A stretch of DNA of 64,000 nt from Candidatus Solibacter usitatus. Lineage in GTDB: Bacteria > Acidobacteriota > Terriglobia > Bryobacterales > Bryobacteraceae. The position numbers were made by a program, and so were the translations under genes. Positions 20,640 through 29,955 of this stretch are shown piece by piece (position 1 is the first letter of the stretch; each line of letters opens with the position of its first letter). The notes beneath the pieces were generated by a model. It was not told the origin of the DNA. It worked only from the letters and a program-made list of their open reading frames with translations, and made no database searches. Location: positions 1 to 64,000 of the forward strand of contig JACRBC010000153.1 of the NCBI GenBank assembly GCA_016213245.1, read 5' to 3'.

Positions 20640-23600
20640 ATGAAACCGGAACGCCCAGCTTCTCTTACCGACACCGCAATGGAGCCCCGCCCCGATCCCG
20701 CGCGCCGGGAGTTGCTACGCAGCGGCGCCCTGCTCGGCGGCGCCTGTCTCGCCTCCGCGCTCAATGCCCAGGCTTCGCCCGGGGACTCACGGGCCCGCGT
20801 CAAACCGAAGCCGGTGGAGGCTTCCGACTACATCTACAGCACCTGCTTACAGTGCAATACCGGTTGCGAGATCAAGGTCCGCATCCAGGATGGAATGGCG
20901 GTCAAGATTGACGGCTCCCCGTACGGGCCGCGCACCATGGACCCGCACATCGCCTGGACCACGCCGGTCACCCAGGTGGCGCGGCTGAACGGGATCATCT
21001 GCCCGAAAGGGCAGTCCGGCATTCAGACCACGTATGACCCCTACCGGGTGGTCAAGGTGCTGAAGCGCGCCGGCCGCCGCGGAGAGGGCAAGTGGACGAC
21101 CATCGCCTTTGATCAGGCCGTGAAAGAGATCGTCGAAGGTGGCGCTCTCTTCCCGCAGGATGGCGGTGCTGGTGTTACGGGGCTCAGGGATCTCTATGCC
21201 CTGCGCGATCCCAAAGTGCATGCATCCATGGCCGCCGACGTCACCAACATCCAGGACAAGAAGATGACGGTGGCCGAATTCAAGGACAAGTATAAGGACT
21301 ATCTCGACACACTGATTGACCCCGACCACCCCGACTTTGGGCCCAAGAACAACCAGTTCGTCTTCAACTGGGGCCGCCTCAAGGCCGGCCGGTCGGAGTT
21401 CTTCCTGCGCTTCTTGAAGGACAGCTTCGGATCGACCAACGGGCACGGCCACACTACGGTCTGCCAGGGTTCAATCTACTTTTCCGGCAAGTCGATGTCG
21501 GATCAGCCCAGCGGCGGCAAGTGGACAGGTGGCGCCAAGGCATACTGGATGGCCGATACCTCCAACGCGGAGTTCATCATCTACTGGGGCGCCAACGTCA
21601 TGGAGGGTAACTACGGGCCTCCCTTGAAGGTGCCGAAGATCACTCGCGGCCTGGCCAGCCGGAAGTTGAAAGTGGCCGTCATCGATCCCCGCTACAGCAA
21701 GATCGCGTCCAAGGCCTGGAAGTGGCTGCCCATCAAGCCTGGCGAAGACGCCGCCTTCGCCTTGGGAATGATCCGCTGGATCATCGACAGCGAGCGCTAT
21801 GACAAGCGGTACCTGGCGAACTGCAACAAGGCCGCCGCCACCGCCGACGGGGAGCCCACCTGGTCCAACGGCGCCTGGCTCGTCAAGACGCGCCCGGACG
21901 GCTCCGGCAGCGCATTCCTCCGGGCATCCGAGATCGGGCTGGGCGGCGACGCCGACACCTTCGTCTGCATGAAAGACGGCACGCCCGTTGCGTTCAAGTC
22001 CGACGACGCAACCAACGCGGTTGAAGGCGACCTGTTCGTCGACGAGACGATCAACGGCATTCCCGTCAAGAGCGGCCTGACCCTGTTGCGGGATGAAGCC
22101 TCCAAGAAAAGCGTGGATGGCTGGGCTGCCACGGCAGGACTCGGCGTGGGCGATCTCGCCGCGCTGGCTGCCGAGTTCACCTCGTACGGCAAGCGCGCCG
22201 TGGTGGAGATCCACCGCGGCGTCTCGCAGCACACCAACGGCTTCTACAACGTCCTGGCCACCATGGGGGCCCTCAACACGCTCATCGGGAACCTCGATTG
22301 GAAGGGCGGGCTCGTTTACGGCGGAGGCGCCTACGGCGAGACCGGCGGTACCGGCCGTCCCTTCCAGTTGGCGGACCATCCCGCCAAGATCACCCCCTTC
22401 GGCATCGACATCATCCGTGGCGGGGCCAGCTATGAGAAGAGCACCATCTTCTCTGGCTACCCGGCCAAGCGCCCCTGGTATCCCCTGGCCAGCGACGTCT
22501 ACCAGGAGGTGATTCCCTCCGCCGGTGACGCCTACCCCTATCCCATCAAAGCCCTCTTCCTGTACATGGGCTCGCCCGTCTACGCTCTGCCGGCCGGCCA
22601 TTCGCTCATACCAACACTCATGGACACGGCGAAGATCCCGCTCTTCGTCTGCAGTGACATCACCATCGGAGAAACCAGCCAGTACGCCGACTACATCTTC
22701 CCGGACCTCACCTACCTGGAACGCTGGGAGTTCCACCGCACCCACCCCTCCATCGTCCACCGCGTCTCTCCCGTGCGCCAACCCGTGGTCGCATCGCCCA
22801 ATGAGAACGTCAGGGTTTACGGGCAGGAGATGCCCGTGTCGATGGAGTCGCTTTTCCTGGCCATCGCCGAGAGACTGCAACTGCCCGGCTTCGGCCCGGG
22901 AGGTTTCGGAAGCACGGGCGACCTCAACCGTCCGGAGGACTACTATCTGCGCATGGTCGCCAATATAGCCTACGGCGACTCCAGCGCAGACGTTTGCCCC
23001 GACGCCAGCGACGAAGAGATGAGCGTATTCCAGAATGCGCGCAAACACCTGCCCAAGTCCATGTTCGACGCCGAGGCCTGGGCTCGCGCAGCCGGCGCCA
23101 ACTGGTGGAAGAAAGTGGTCTACGTACTCAATCGCGGCGGACGCTGGTGGAGCTACAACGAAGCCTGGTCCGGCGAGCAGGTCAAGGCCAAGTACGGCAA
23201 GCTGGTGAACCTCTATCACGAGAAGCCCGCCACCACCCGCAACTCCCTGACCGGCGCCTATCTCAGCGGTCTTCCCACCTACCTGCCGGTGGTCGACTCG
23301 CTCGGGCGCCCGCTCGACCACCGCGGCGCTCCCCTCACGCTCATCACCAACCGGTCCATGCTCGCCTGCAAGAGCCGCACGATCTCGAACTACTGGCTGA
23401 CCGACATCATGCCGGAGAATTTCATTGAGATCAGCACCGTCGATGCGGCCTCTCTCGGCCTGAAGGACAAGGACGAGGTCTGGGTGCTCTCCGCCGCCAA
23501 CCCGGAGGGCAGTTGGGATCTGGGTTCCGGTAAGAGCAAGCCCCTGACGGGCCGCCTCCAGGTCACATCGCGCATCCGTCCGGGTGTCGTCTCCTTCTCC

Positions 23601-23801
23601 CTGGGCTACGGCCATTGGGCCTACGGCTCATCCGATCAGGTGATCGACGGCGCCGTCATACCTGGCGACTCGCGGCGCGCCACCGGCATCCATGCCAATT
23701 CGGCCATGGTTGTCGATCCGCACCTCCGTTCGCCGCTTAGCGACGTCGTCGGCGGCAGCGCCGTCTTCTATGACAGCAAGGTCTTCCTCGTGAAGGCCTG
23801 A
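20640..23801 (+). CDS. Tat-exported molybdopterin oxidoreductase, TtrA/PsrA-like catalytic subunit
   Basis: 1053 residues. The Tat leader is ARRELLRSGALLGGACLASA. The cluster motif is C69-x2-C72-x3-C76-x44-C121 (CLQCNTGC and ICPKGQSG). Cys275 in GHGHTTVCQGSIYF is a candidate Mo ligand. Molybdopterin-contact regions include YWGANVMEGNYGPPLKVPKI, VVEIHRGVSQHTNGFYN, FLYMGSPVYALPAGHS and DYIFPDLTYLERWEFHRTHP. Length and order fit tetrathionate-reductase-like alpha subunits. Only a FeS subunit accompanies it; the usual NrfD/TtrC membrane quinol subunit is absent from both flanks. Reaction and substrate therefore remain open. Confidence 0.88.
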   Translation: MKPERPASLTDTAMEPRPDPARRELLRSGALLGGACLASALNAQASPGDSRARVKPKPVEASDYIYSTCLQCNTGCEIKVRIQDGMAVKIDGSPYGPRTMDPHIAWTTPVTQVARLNGIICPKGQSGIQTTYDPYRVVKVLKRAGRRGEGKWTTIAFDQAVKEIVEGGALFPQDGGAGVTGLRDLYALRDPKVHASMAADVTNIQDKKMTVAEFKDKYKDYLDTLIDPDHPDFGPKNNQFVFNWGRLKAGRSEFFLRFLKDSFGSTNGHGHTTVCQGSIYFSGKSMSDQPSGGKWTGGAKAYWMADTSNAEFIIYWGANVMEGNYGPPLKVPKITRGLASRKLKVAVIDPRYSKIASKAWKWLPIKPGEDAAFALGMIRWIIDSERYDKRYLANCNKAAATADGEPTWSNGAWLVKTRPDGSGSAFLRASEIGLGGDADTFVCMKDGTPVAFKSDDATNAVEGDLFVDETINGIPVKSGLTLLRDEASKKSVDGWAATAGLGVGDLAALAAEFTSYGKRAVVEIHRGVSQHTNGFYNVLATMGALNTLIGNLDWKGGLVYGGGAYGETGGTGRPFQLADHPAKITPFGIDIIRGGASYEKSTIFSGYPAKRPWYPLASDVYQEVIPSAGDAYPYPIKALFLYMGSPVYALPAGHSLIPTLMDTAKIPLFVCSDITIGETSQYADYIFPDLTYLERWEFHRTHPSIVHRVSPVRQPVVASPNENVRVYGQEMPVSMESLFLAIAERLQLPGFGPGGFGSTGDLNRPEDYYLRMVANIAYGDSSADVCPDASDEEMSVFQNARKHLPKSMFDAEAWARAAGANWWKKVVYVLNRGGRWWSYNEAWSGEQVKAKYGKLVNLYHEKPATTRNSLTGAYLSGLPTYLPVVDSLGRPLDHRGAPLTLITNRSMLACKSRTISNYWLTDIMPENFIEISTVDAASLGLKDKDEVWVLSAANPEGSWDLGSGKSKPLTGRLQVTSRIRPGVVSFSLGYGHWAYGSSDQVIDGAVIPGDSRRATGIHANSAMVVDPHLRSPLSDVVGGSAVFYDSKVFLVKA

Positions 23802-24100
23802 TCCAGGACTACCGCCGCGGCCTGCCCATCAGAGAACTCGCGATCCCGATGCGGCCCACCAACTGCAAGTCGGATCGGTGATCTTCACCAGCGGCGTATC
23901 CGCATCCACACCACGGACCTTCGCCGTGCGGCCCAGCGCCAGCTTCTGTCCATCCTGCGCCCGGACGCGAAGCGGCGAACACAACACCAGGGTGAAAGGG
24001 TGAATAGGGTGAGCAGAGCCTGGATCATGGCGCCTGCGGAGGTAATCCAAGCTCCAGGCCTCAGCCAGGGCAAACGTTGGTCAGCGCCTCGTTGTTCCCC

Positions 24101-24472
24101 TCAGCTCAACGCGGCAGGCCCGGATTTCACCCTCGGCGGGACCTTCTTTGCCAGCGTCCGAGGGTCCAGCAGGTGCAGCGGCTTGAAGCTGTGCTTCTCC
24201 CACTTGCAGCCGGTGTCGAATTGGACGCCCACAAAGTAGCCGATCTCACGGTACACGCAATAGCGCACCATGCCCGAAAACTCGCCCTTTGGGTATGAAA
24301 TCCGCACCAGCGTGTTCAGAGGCACTTGCGAATCCAATTGCAGGCATGCACCGGACAGCGAAATGTCCTCCAGGTTGGCCACTGCCCGGCGGCTACGGCC
24401 GGCGGTGTCCTTCCAGCGCACATCCACCAGATCTGCGCACAACATCCGGGGTTCTGATCGCCGCTCCATCAT
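24101..24472 (-). CDS. PilZ-domain protein
   Basis: 123 residues. It is almost only a PilZ domain, with a basic N-terminal motif MMERRSEPRMLCADLVDVRW (RxxxR-like) and LEDISLSGACLQLD, the D-x-S-x-x-G cyclic-di-GMP signature. It continues through VRISYPKGEFSGMVRYCVYR and GYFVGVQFD. It is probably a stand-alone c-di-GMP receptor, although many acidobacterial PilZ proteins do not bind the nucleotide. The 299-base gap to the molybdoenzyme (23802-24100) holds only a short frame-broken minus-strand ORF that I could not validate. Confidence 0.8.
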   Translation of the reverse strand: MMERRSEPRMLCADLVDVRWKDTAGRSRRAVANLEDISLSGACLQLDSQVPLNTLVRISYPKGEFSGMVRYCVYREIGYFVGVQFDTGCKWEKHSFKPLHLLDPRTLAKKVPPRVKSGPAALS

Positions 24473-24639
24473 ACGTGCATCTGATCGGCATCCATCGAAT
24501 TGCGGTACATGTCAGGGCGAGGCACTATTTCGCCTTAAATCCAGCTAGGTGATTGGCCTAAGGCTGCTCGCTGGCGTCCGGCTAAAGCCCATAGTACTCC
24601 AAACCTGATGCGTCCGCTCGCGCTACGCTACGAGTATCC

Positions 24640-25917
24640 ATGCGACACGTTCTAGCCCTCCTTGTTCTGGCCCTTGCCGCCCAGGCCGAGCCGCACACCC
24701 TGACGCTCAAGCAGGCCGTCGAACTCGCCCTTCGCCAGAACCCGGACCTCGTTCTGGCGCGTCTCGATGAGCAGAAAACCGCCTACGAAGTGCAGGCCGT
24801 CAAGGAGCCTCTGTTGCCGCGCGTCTTCGTCGGCAGCGGCCTGGCATATACAAGCGGCATGCCCATGAGCATTGATGGCGCCTCGCCCTCGGTGATCCAG
24901 GCCAAGGCCGTGCGGAGCATCTATAACGCTCAGCAGGGCTACCGGGTGGCTGGGGCTCGGGAGACATCCCGCGCCGCCGCGCTGGGTGTAGCCGCCCTGC
25001 GAGAGGAGATCGCCCTGCGCACGGCCTCCCTCTTTCTCGACCTGGAGCGCACCGTGCGGGCCCGCCAGATCGCCGCCCGCCAGACGGAGCATCTGCAGCG
25101 CGTGGAGGCATCTGTCCGGCTGAGGGTCGAGGAGGGCAGGGAACTCCCGATTGAAGCCAGGCGGGCAGCCGTCAATCTGGCCCATTCCCGGCGTCGTGAG
25201 GAAGCCCTGGCTTCTTCGCAGGCCGCGCTCTCCCGGTCGCTCGCCCTGGTCCTCGCTCTGAGCCCGGCCGATCCCATCTCCCCGGCCGCCGAACCGCGCG
25301 ACCTCCCCAACCTGCCGGCCGACCTTCCAGGGTCGGTGGCCGAGGCCCTCTCCGACAACCGCGAGATCCGCAAACTGGAGGCCGATCTGGCCGCCAAGAA
25401 CCTGGCGGTGCGCGGCCACCGCGCCGCCCGTCTCCCCAAGATCGACCTCGTCGCCCAGTACGGCCTCCTGGCCCGCTTCAACAACTACGAGGACTACTTC
25501 AACAGCTTCCAGCGCCACAACGGCCAGGTGGGGGTTTCCATCCAGGTCCCCATCTTCGCCTCTCCCGCCGATGAGGCGCGTGCCGCCCAGGCCGAAATCG
25601 AGGCGCGACGCATCCGCTTCCAGATCAATGAACTGCGCAGTCGAATCGAAGCCAACACTCGAAACGCCTGGCAGAAGGTCCACGACGCAGAATCCGCGCG
25701 CGAGGTCGCCCGGCTCGACCTCGACCTGGCCCGCGAGCAGGTTTCGCTGCTTCTGGCACAGATGGAGGAAGGGCGAGCCACCATGAAACAGTTGGAGGAA
25801 GCCCGCTTTCAGGAGCAGGAACGCTGGCTGGGGCTCTACGACGCCGGCTACCAACTGGAACTGGCGCGCTTCGAGATTCTCCGCCACACCAACGCCCTGG
25901 TGGCTGCGCTGCGTTAG
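24640..25917 (+). CDS. TolC-family outer-membrane efflux protein
   Basis: 425 residues. Signal peptide (MRHVLALLVLALAAQAEPH) followed by TLKQAVELALRQNPDLVLAR, the usual opening of OEP repeats. Two long helical hairpin repeats follow (about 90-210 and 270-420), including AALGVAALREEIALRTASLF and NARQAWQK-like helices late in the protein. The second repeat has VGVSIQVPIFASPADEARAA. It would form a trimeric periplasm-spanning channel. No adaptor or inner-membrane pump gene is adjacent, so its partner is elsewhere. Confidence 0.88.
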   Translation: MRHVLALLVLALAAQAEPHTLTLKQAVELALRQNPDLVLARLDEQKTAYEVQAVKEPLLPRVFVGSGLAYTSGMPMSIDGASPSVIQAKAVRSIYNAQQGYRVAGARETSRAAALGVAALREEIALRTASLFLDLERTVRARQIAARQTEHLQRVEASVRLRVEEGRELPIEARRAAVNLAHSRRREEALASSQAALSRSLALVLALSPADPISPAAEPRDLPNLPADLPGSVAEALSDNREIRKLEADLAAKNLAVRGHRAARLPKIDLVAQYGLLARFNNYEDYFNSFQRHNGQVGVSIQVPIFASPADEARAAQAEIEARRIRFQINELRSRIEANTRNAWQKVHDAESAREVARLDLDLAREQVSLLLAQMEEGRATMKQLEEARFQEQERWLGLYDAGYQLELARFEILRHTNALVAALR

Positions 25918-25970
25918 GCGACTCGGAGGAACTCTGTCCCGGCGCCGGGGTTATATACTGTTAAGCTCGC

Positions 25971-28900
25971 ATGCAGATGCCCAGGACCTTTCTGTTCGCG
26001 CTGGGGTTGGCGGCCACCCTGGCGTTGTCTTCCGCCCAAACACCCCGCCCTGGCGGTGACGCCACCTTCGGCACGGTGGTGGCGCCGGCCTCCGTTGGCG
26101 GCGTCAACTACCTTGTCGGCGGTGCTTCCGACATCGTGCTCGACGAAGGACGCGGCCGGCTCTACCTGGTCAACACCGGCCAGCGCCGCGTGGAGATCTA
26201 CTCCATCCCGCAGCGGCGATTCCTGGCCGTGGTTCAGACCGACGCCACACCCATCAGCGCCGCCCTCTCTCCTTCGGCCGACGCCCTGTATGTGACCTGC
26301 TTTGACGGCTCGTCCCTCAATATCATCGACCTCAACCTGGCCACCCCCGCCGTCATCCGCCGCGTGAGCCTGCCCGCCCGGCCGGAAGGGATCGCCGCCG
26401 GCCTCGCCGACGATGGGCGCGAGCGGGTCCTGCTCACCACCATCGGCACCGGAACGAACAACACGGCCAACGTCCTGCTGGTCTTCGATCCCAGCCCCGA
26501 CGCGGCTACCGATCCCATCCAGAACGTCATCGTGACGCCGCCGCCCCCGCCCTCGCCGCTGTTGCCGCCTCCCTCCGGCCGCGTGGCGTTCGCCGCCCGC
26601 ACGAACCTCATCGCCACTGCGGACAGGAAGACCATCATCGGCTTCGCCGCCGGCGGGGCCAACGACCGGACTCTATTCGTCTATAGCGTCAACTCCGGCA
26701 GCGTGCTGCGCTCCCGCCGGGTCAACGAAACGTCCACCGTCCTGTCCGTCGCCCCTGGCGGTGACAAATTCATGGCCGGATTGCGGCTCTTCGACGCCGA
26801 AACCCTGCAAGTCATCGCCCAGCAGAGCGCCGCCAACCTCCCCTACACCCTGCCGGCCGGCTCCAACTTCAACGTCCAGCAGAACCAGGGCGGCAGCGTC
26901 TTTGCGCCCGACGGCAGTTACCTGTTCACCGCCTTCAACTTCGCGCCGTTACAGAATCCGGCCTCCCGAGTCAACGTCAGCCAGTTGCTCATCAACGATC
27001 CCGACAATATGCTGACCTTCCTGGGGCTCAAAATGCCCGAGAACCTCTCCGGCAACATGGTCATCTCCTCCGACGGCGGCACCATCTACGCCATCTCCGA
27101 GTCCGGTTTCATGATCCTGCCGGTGGCCCGGGTCCGCGACAACCCGATCGCTATGCCGGAGTCCACCTCGATCCTGCTGGCCAGCGATCAGTGCGCCGTG
27201 ACCAAGGACATCTCTTCCGTGCCGGTCGCCGTGAACAATGCCGGCACGGGCAGGTTCACCCTGACGCCCCAACTGGTGCCCAACGTCGGCCCCGGCGCCA
27301 TCCTGCCGCCAGTGGCCGGCGCGGGCGGCAGCAACATCACGGTCGTCCTGCCCCCCGGCACGACGGTTGATCCCACGCGGCCCGTCGTCCCCCTGCCCGG
27401 GGGAGGGGGCGGCGTCAACCAGCAGCAGCAGATCATGGTGCAGACCTCGCCGCTGGCCACCACCCAGCAGACCGGTTCCGGCGGAACGGTGATCTTCACC
27501 TTCAACTCCGTCAATGCCCGCAGTCTTGGCACCACCGTGCCACACGACATCGAGATCTACGCGCCTGAGGCCGTCAATATCCCGCCGCAGATCCGCGTCT
27601 TCCAGAATATGCGCAACGCCGAAGCCACGGGCCAGATCCTGCCCGTTCCCGTCAGCCCCGTGGGCGCCGAGGGCCTGGTCGACATGGTCGTCGATTCCGC
27701 CCGGCAGCGCCTGTTCATCGCCAACTCGGGTCTGAACCGCGTGGAAGTCTTCGACATGCAGAGCCGCACCTTCCAGGCGCCCATCAAGGTGGGCCAAATG
27801 CCGCGCTCCCTGGCGCTGACGCCGGATGGCTACACCCTCTACGTCGCCAATGCCGGCGGAGAATCCATCTTCGGCATCGATACGCAGTCTCTCCAAGTCG
27901 TACAGAAGATCAAGTTTCCGCCCCTGCCGTTCAACTCCTTCGCCGGCATCATCACGCCATCGGTGATCGCCGCCACCGAACGCGGCCTGCAGATCATCAT
28001 GAACAATGGCACGTTGTGGAGCGTCATCGACGACGACGCCATGCCGCGGCAAGGTAATTCCATCCTCAGTAATGCGGCGATTCCCGGGCCGCGCTCCATG
28101 GCCGCCACGCCCAACGGCGAGTTTCTGATCCTGCTGGCCGGCAACGGCATCGTGTACCTCTACGACGCTCTGACCGGCGACTACGTCCACAGCCGCCAGG
28201 TCTTCACCAACCCCATCCAGGGCTACTACGGCCCCATCGCCGCCGGACCGCGGGGACAGTACTTCGTCGTCAACGGCTCCGTCCTGAACCAGGCGCTCTC
28301 CACCATCAGCACCTCCGGCAGTGCCGCCTCCGGGATCTCGGCCGTCACCGCCGCCGGCGCCACCACCTACGCCCGCTTCGTTCCGCCGCTGCGCGCCAAT
28401 GCCAACACTCTGCCCACCGCTCCGCCTACTCTGGAATTGGTGGACCCCGCCACGGGCCAGTTTCGCGGCCAGTTCACGGCGCTGGAAAGCCCTCTGGCCA
28501 CTCTGGTTGGCACGAACCGCGTCAATGTCGACGGCCGCCTGATGGCCGTCGACGGCCAGGCCGCCAACGCGTTCGTGCTCACCACCAGCGGACTCAGCAT
28601 CGTCCCGCTTCAGACGCCCCCGGCCGCCGCTCGGCCCGCCATCAATGCCAACGGCGTGGTCAACTTCGCCAGCCAGACACAACCCCTGCCCCAGGGTGGC
28701 ATCGTCTCTATCTACGGCCGCAATCTTGGCTCCCAGGCCAACTCCGGCTCCGGCCCGCTGCCGCCCAATATGGGCGGCGTTTGCGTCACCGTGAACAACT
28801 CGATGCTGCCGCTCTCCCTGACTTCGCCCGGCCAGATCAACGCCCAGTTGCCCATGGACCTTGTCCCCGGCCGCTACTCCATCGTCGTCCGCAACGTCGA

Positions 28901-29357
28901 TCAGAAGTTGGCCTCCACCCCGTTCAACATCACCGTCAACAAATACGCGCCTGCCGTGCTCATCGACGAAGCCACGAAGCTGCCAGCCATCTACCATGAC
29001 GACGGATCGCTCGTCACCTCCGACAAGCCCGCCCGCCGCGATGACCGGCTCTTCCTCTTCGCTTTGGGACTCGGCCCGGTGAAGGGCCCCAGGCTCACCG
29101 CCGGGCAGCCGACGCCCGCCACGCCCGCCGGCCATACCGATCACGTCCGCGTATTCTTCGACAACCCGCTGATCAACGAGTCGGAGATGGACGTCGAAGA
29201 CAGCATCATCATGCCCGGGCTGGTCGGCGTCTACCGCATCCAACTCTACGTCCCCTGGTACCGCCGCCGCGGCGACAAACTCCTGGTCACCGTCCGCATC
29301 GGCAATGTAGACAGCCCCTCCAAGGGCCCGGCGGTTCCCTACATCAAAGTGGAGTAG
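25971..29357 (+). CDS. Giant secreted double beta-propeller protein with Solibacter-type C-terminal (TIGR03437-like) domain
   Basis: 1128 residues. The signal peptide is RTFLFALGLAATLALSSAQ. Two lactonase/YncE-like propellers follow (about 40-400, with DIVLDEGRGRLYLVNTGQRR; about 570-880, with VDSARQRLFIANSGLNRVEV and SLALTPDGYTLYVANAGGES). They are joined by a proline/glycine-rich linker. The C-terminal module starts VNFASQTQPLPQGGIVSIYG and contains NAQLPMDLVPGRYSIVVRN, recognisable as the TIGR03437-type domain common in Solibacter. The function is unknown, probably cell-surface binding. No Shine-Dalgarno site is seen; TATACT at 25954-25959 suggests a very short leader. Confidence 0.82.
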   Translation: MQMPRTFLFALGLAATLALSSAQTPRPGGDATFGTVVAPASVGGVNYLVGGASDIVLDEGRGRLYLVNTGQRRVEIYSIPQRRFLAVVQTDATPISAALSPSADALYVTCFDGSSLNIIDLNLATPAVIRRVSLPARPEGIAAGLADDGRERVLLTTIGTGTNNTANVLLVFDPSPDAATDPIQNVIVTPPPPPSPLLPPPSGRVAFAARTNLIATADRKTIIGFAAGGANDRTLFVYSVNSGSVLRSRRVNETSTVLSVAPGGDKFMAGLRLFDAETLQVIAQQSAANLPYTLPAGSNFNVQQNQGGSVFAPDGSYLFTAFNFAPLQNPASRVNVSQLLINDPDNMLTFLGLKMPENLSGNMVISSDGGTIYAISESGFMILPVARVRDNPIAMPESTSILLASDQCAVTKDISSVPVAVNNAGTGRFTLTPQLVPNVGPGAILPPVAGAGGSNITVVLPPGTTVDPTRPVVPLPGGGGGVNQQQQIMVQTSPLATTQQTGSGGTVIFTFNSVNARSLGTTVPHDIEIYAPEAVNIPPQIRVFQNMRNAEATGQILPVPVSPVGAEGLVDMVVDSARQRLFIANSGLNRVEVFDMQSRTFQAPIKVGQMPRSLALTPDGYTLYVANAGGESIFGIDTQSLQVVQKIKFPPLPFNSFAGIITPSVIAATERGLQIIMNNGTLWSVIDDDAMPRQGNSILSNAAIPGPRSMAATPNGEFLILLAGNGIVYLYDALTGDYVHSRQVFTNPIQGYYGPIAAGPRGQYFVVNGSVLNQALSTISTSGSAASGISAVTAAGATTYARFVPPLRANANTLPTAPPTLELVDPATGQFRGQFTALESPLATLVGTNRVNVDGRLMAVDGQAANAFVLTTSGLSIVPLQTPPAAARPAINANGVVNFASQTQPLPQGGIVSIYGRNLGSQANSGSGPLPPNMGGVCVTVNNSMLPLSLTSPGQINAQLPMDLVPGRYSIVVRNVDQKLASTPFNITVNKYAPAVLIDEATKLPAIYHDDGSLVTSDKPARRDDRLFLFALGLGPVKGPRLTAGQPTPATPAGHTDHVRVFFDNPLINESEMDVEDSIIMPGLVGVYRIQLYVPWYRRRGDKLLVTVRIGNVDSPSKGPAVPYIKVE

Positions 29358-29416
29358 GTGCGGCGCCTCCGGTCACCCCCTCGACCCCAGCGCCGCGCCT
29401 GCGCTTTCTTACCCGC

Positions 29417-29422
29417 TACACT
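29417..29422 (+). promoter_or_regulatory. -10 box (TACACT) 6 bases before the DJ-1-family ATG
   Basis: TACACT, GATTCC, ATG. No ribosome-binding site lies between, consistent with leaderless transcription of the 29429 gene. Confidence 0.4.
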
Positions 29423-29428
29423 GATTCC

Positions 29429-29953
29429 ATGAACCTGACGGGCAAGAGAGTCGTTATCTTCGTCGACCAGCAGTATCAGGAAATGGAAGTCTGGTACCCC
29501 TACTACCGCCTCCTCGAGGCCGGCTGCGAGGTCACCCTCGCCGCCGCCGAAGCCGGCAAGTCCTACCCCTCCAAGACCGGCTACCCGTGCGTCTCCGACA
29601 AGTCCTACGACCAGATCGACCCCGCCGCCTATGACGGCATCGTCGCCCCCGGCGGCTTCGCCCCCGACTTCATCCGCCGCCATTCGGCCTCCAGTGCCAT
29701 CATGGCCGCCATCAACGCCCGCGGCGGCCTGGTCGCCGCCATCTGCCACGGCCTCTGGTGCTGCTGCTCGGCCAATGTCCTGCGAGGCAAACACTGCACC
29801 TCCTTCTTCGCCATCAAGGACGACGTCGTCAATGCCGGCGGCATCTGGGAGGATTCCGAAGTGGTCGTCGACGGCAACCTCGTTTCCTCCCGCAAGCCGG
29901 CCGACCTGCCCGCCTTCATGAGAGCCTGCATCGGCGTGCTTGCCAGCCCATAG
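29429..29953 (+). CDS. DJ-1/PfpI-family protein
   Basis: 174 residues, the normal size. It has the Rossmann-like fold with RVVIFVDQQYQEMEVWYPYY, YDGIVAPGGFAPDFIRR and the nucleophile elbow AAICHGLW, where Cys106 is the conserved reactive cysteine and the next residue is His. It closes with VVVDGNLVSSRKPADLPAFM. Members act as glyoxalases, proteases or chaperones, or deglycate proteins. Which applies here is unknown. The ABC transporter ATPase starts 2 bases after its stop, so the genes form one operon. Confidence 0.9.
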   Translation: MNLTGKRVVIFVDQQYQEMEVWYPYYRLLEAGCEVTLAAAEAGKSYPSKTGYPCVSDKSYDQIDPAAYDGIVAPGGFAPDFIRRHSASSAIMAAINARGGLVAAICHGLWCCCSANVLRGKHCTSFFAIKDDVVNAGGIWEDSEVVVDGNLVSSRKPADLPAFMRACIGVLASP

Positions 29954-29955
29954 CC

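Noticed and set aside
23829-24050. Minus-strand ORF with a possible secreted-protein character (LVLCSPLRVRAQDGQKLALG)
   Set aside because: A plausible signal sequence (MIQALLTLFTLS) exists only in another frame and the C-terminal end looks random. It may be a decayed gene, but no family or motif supports it.
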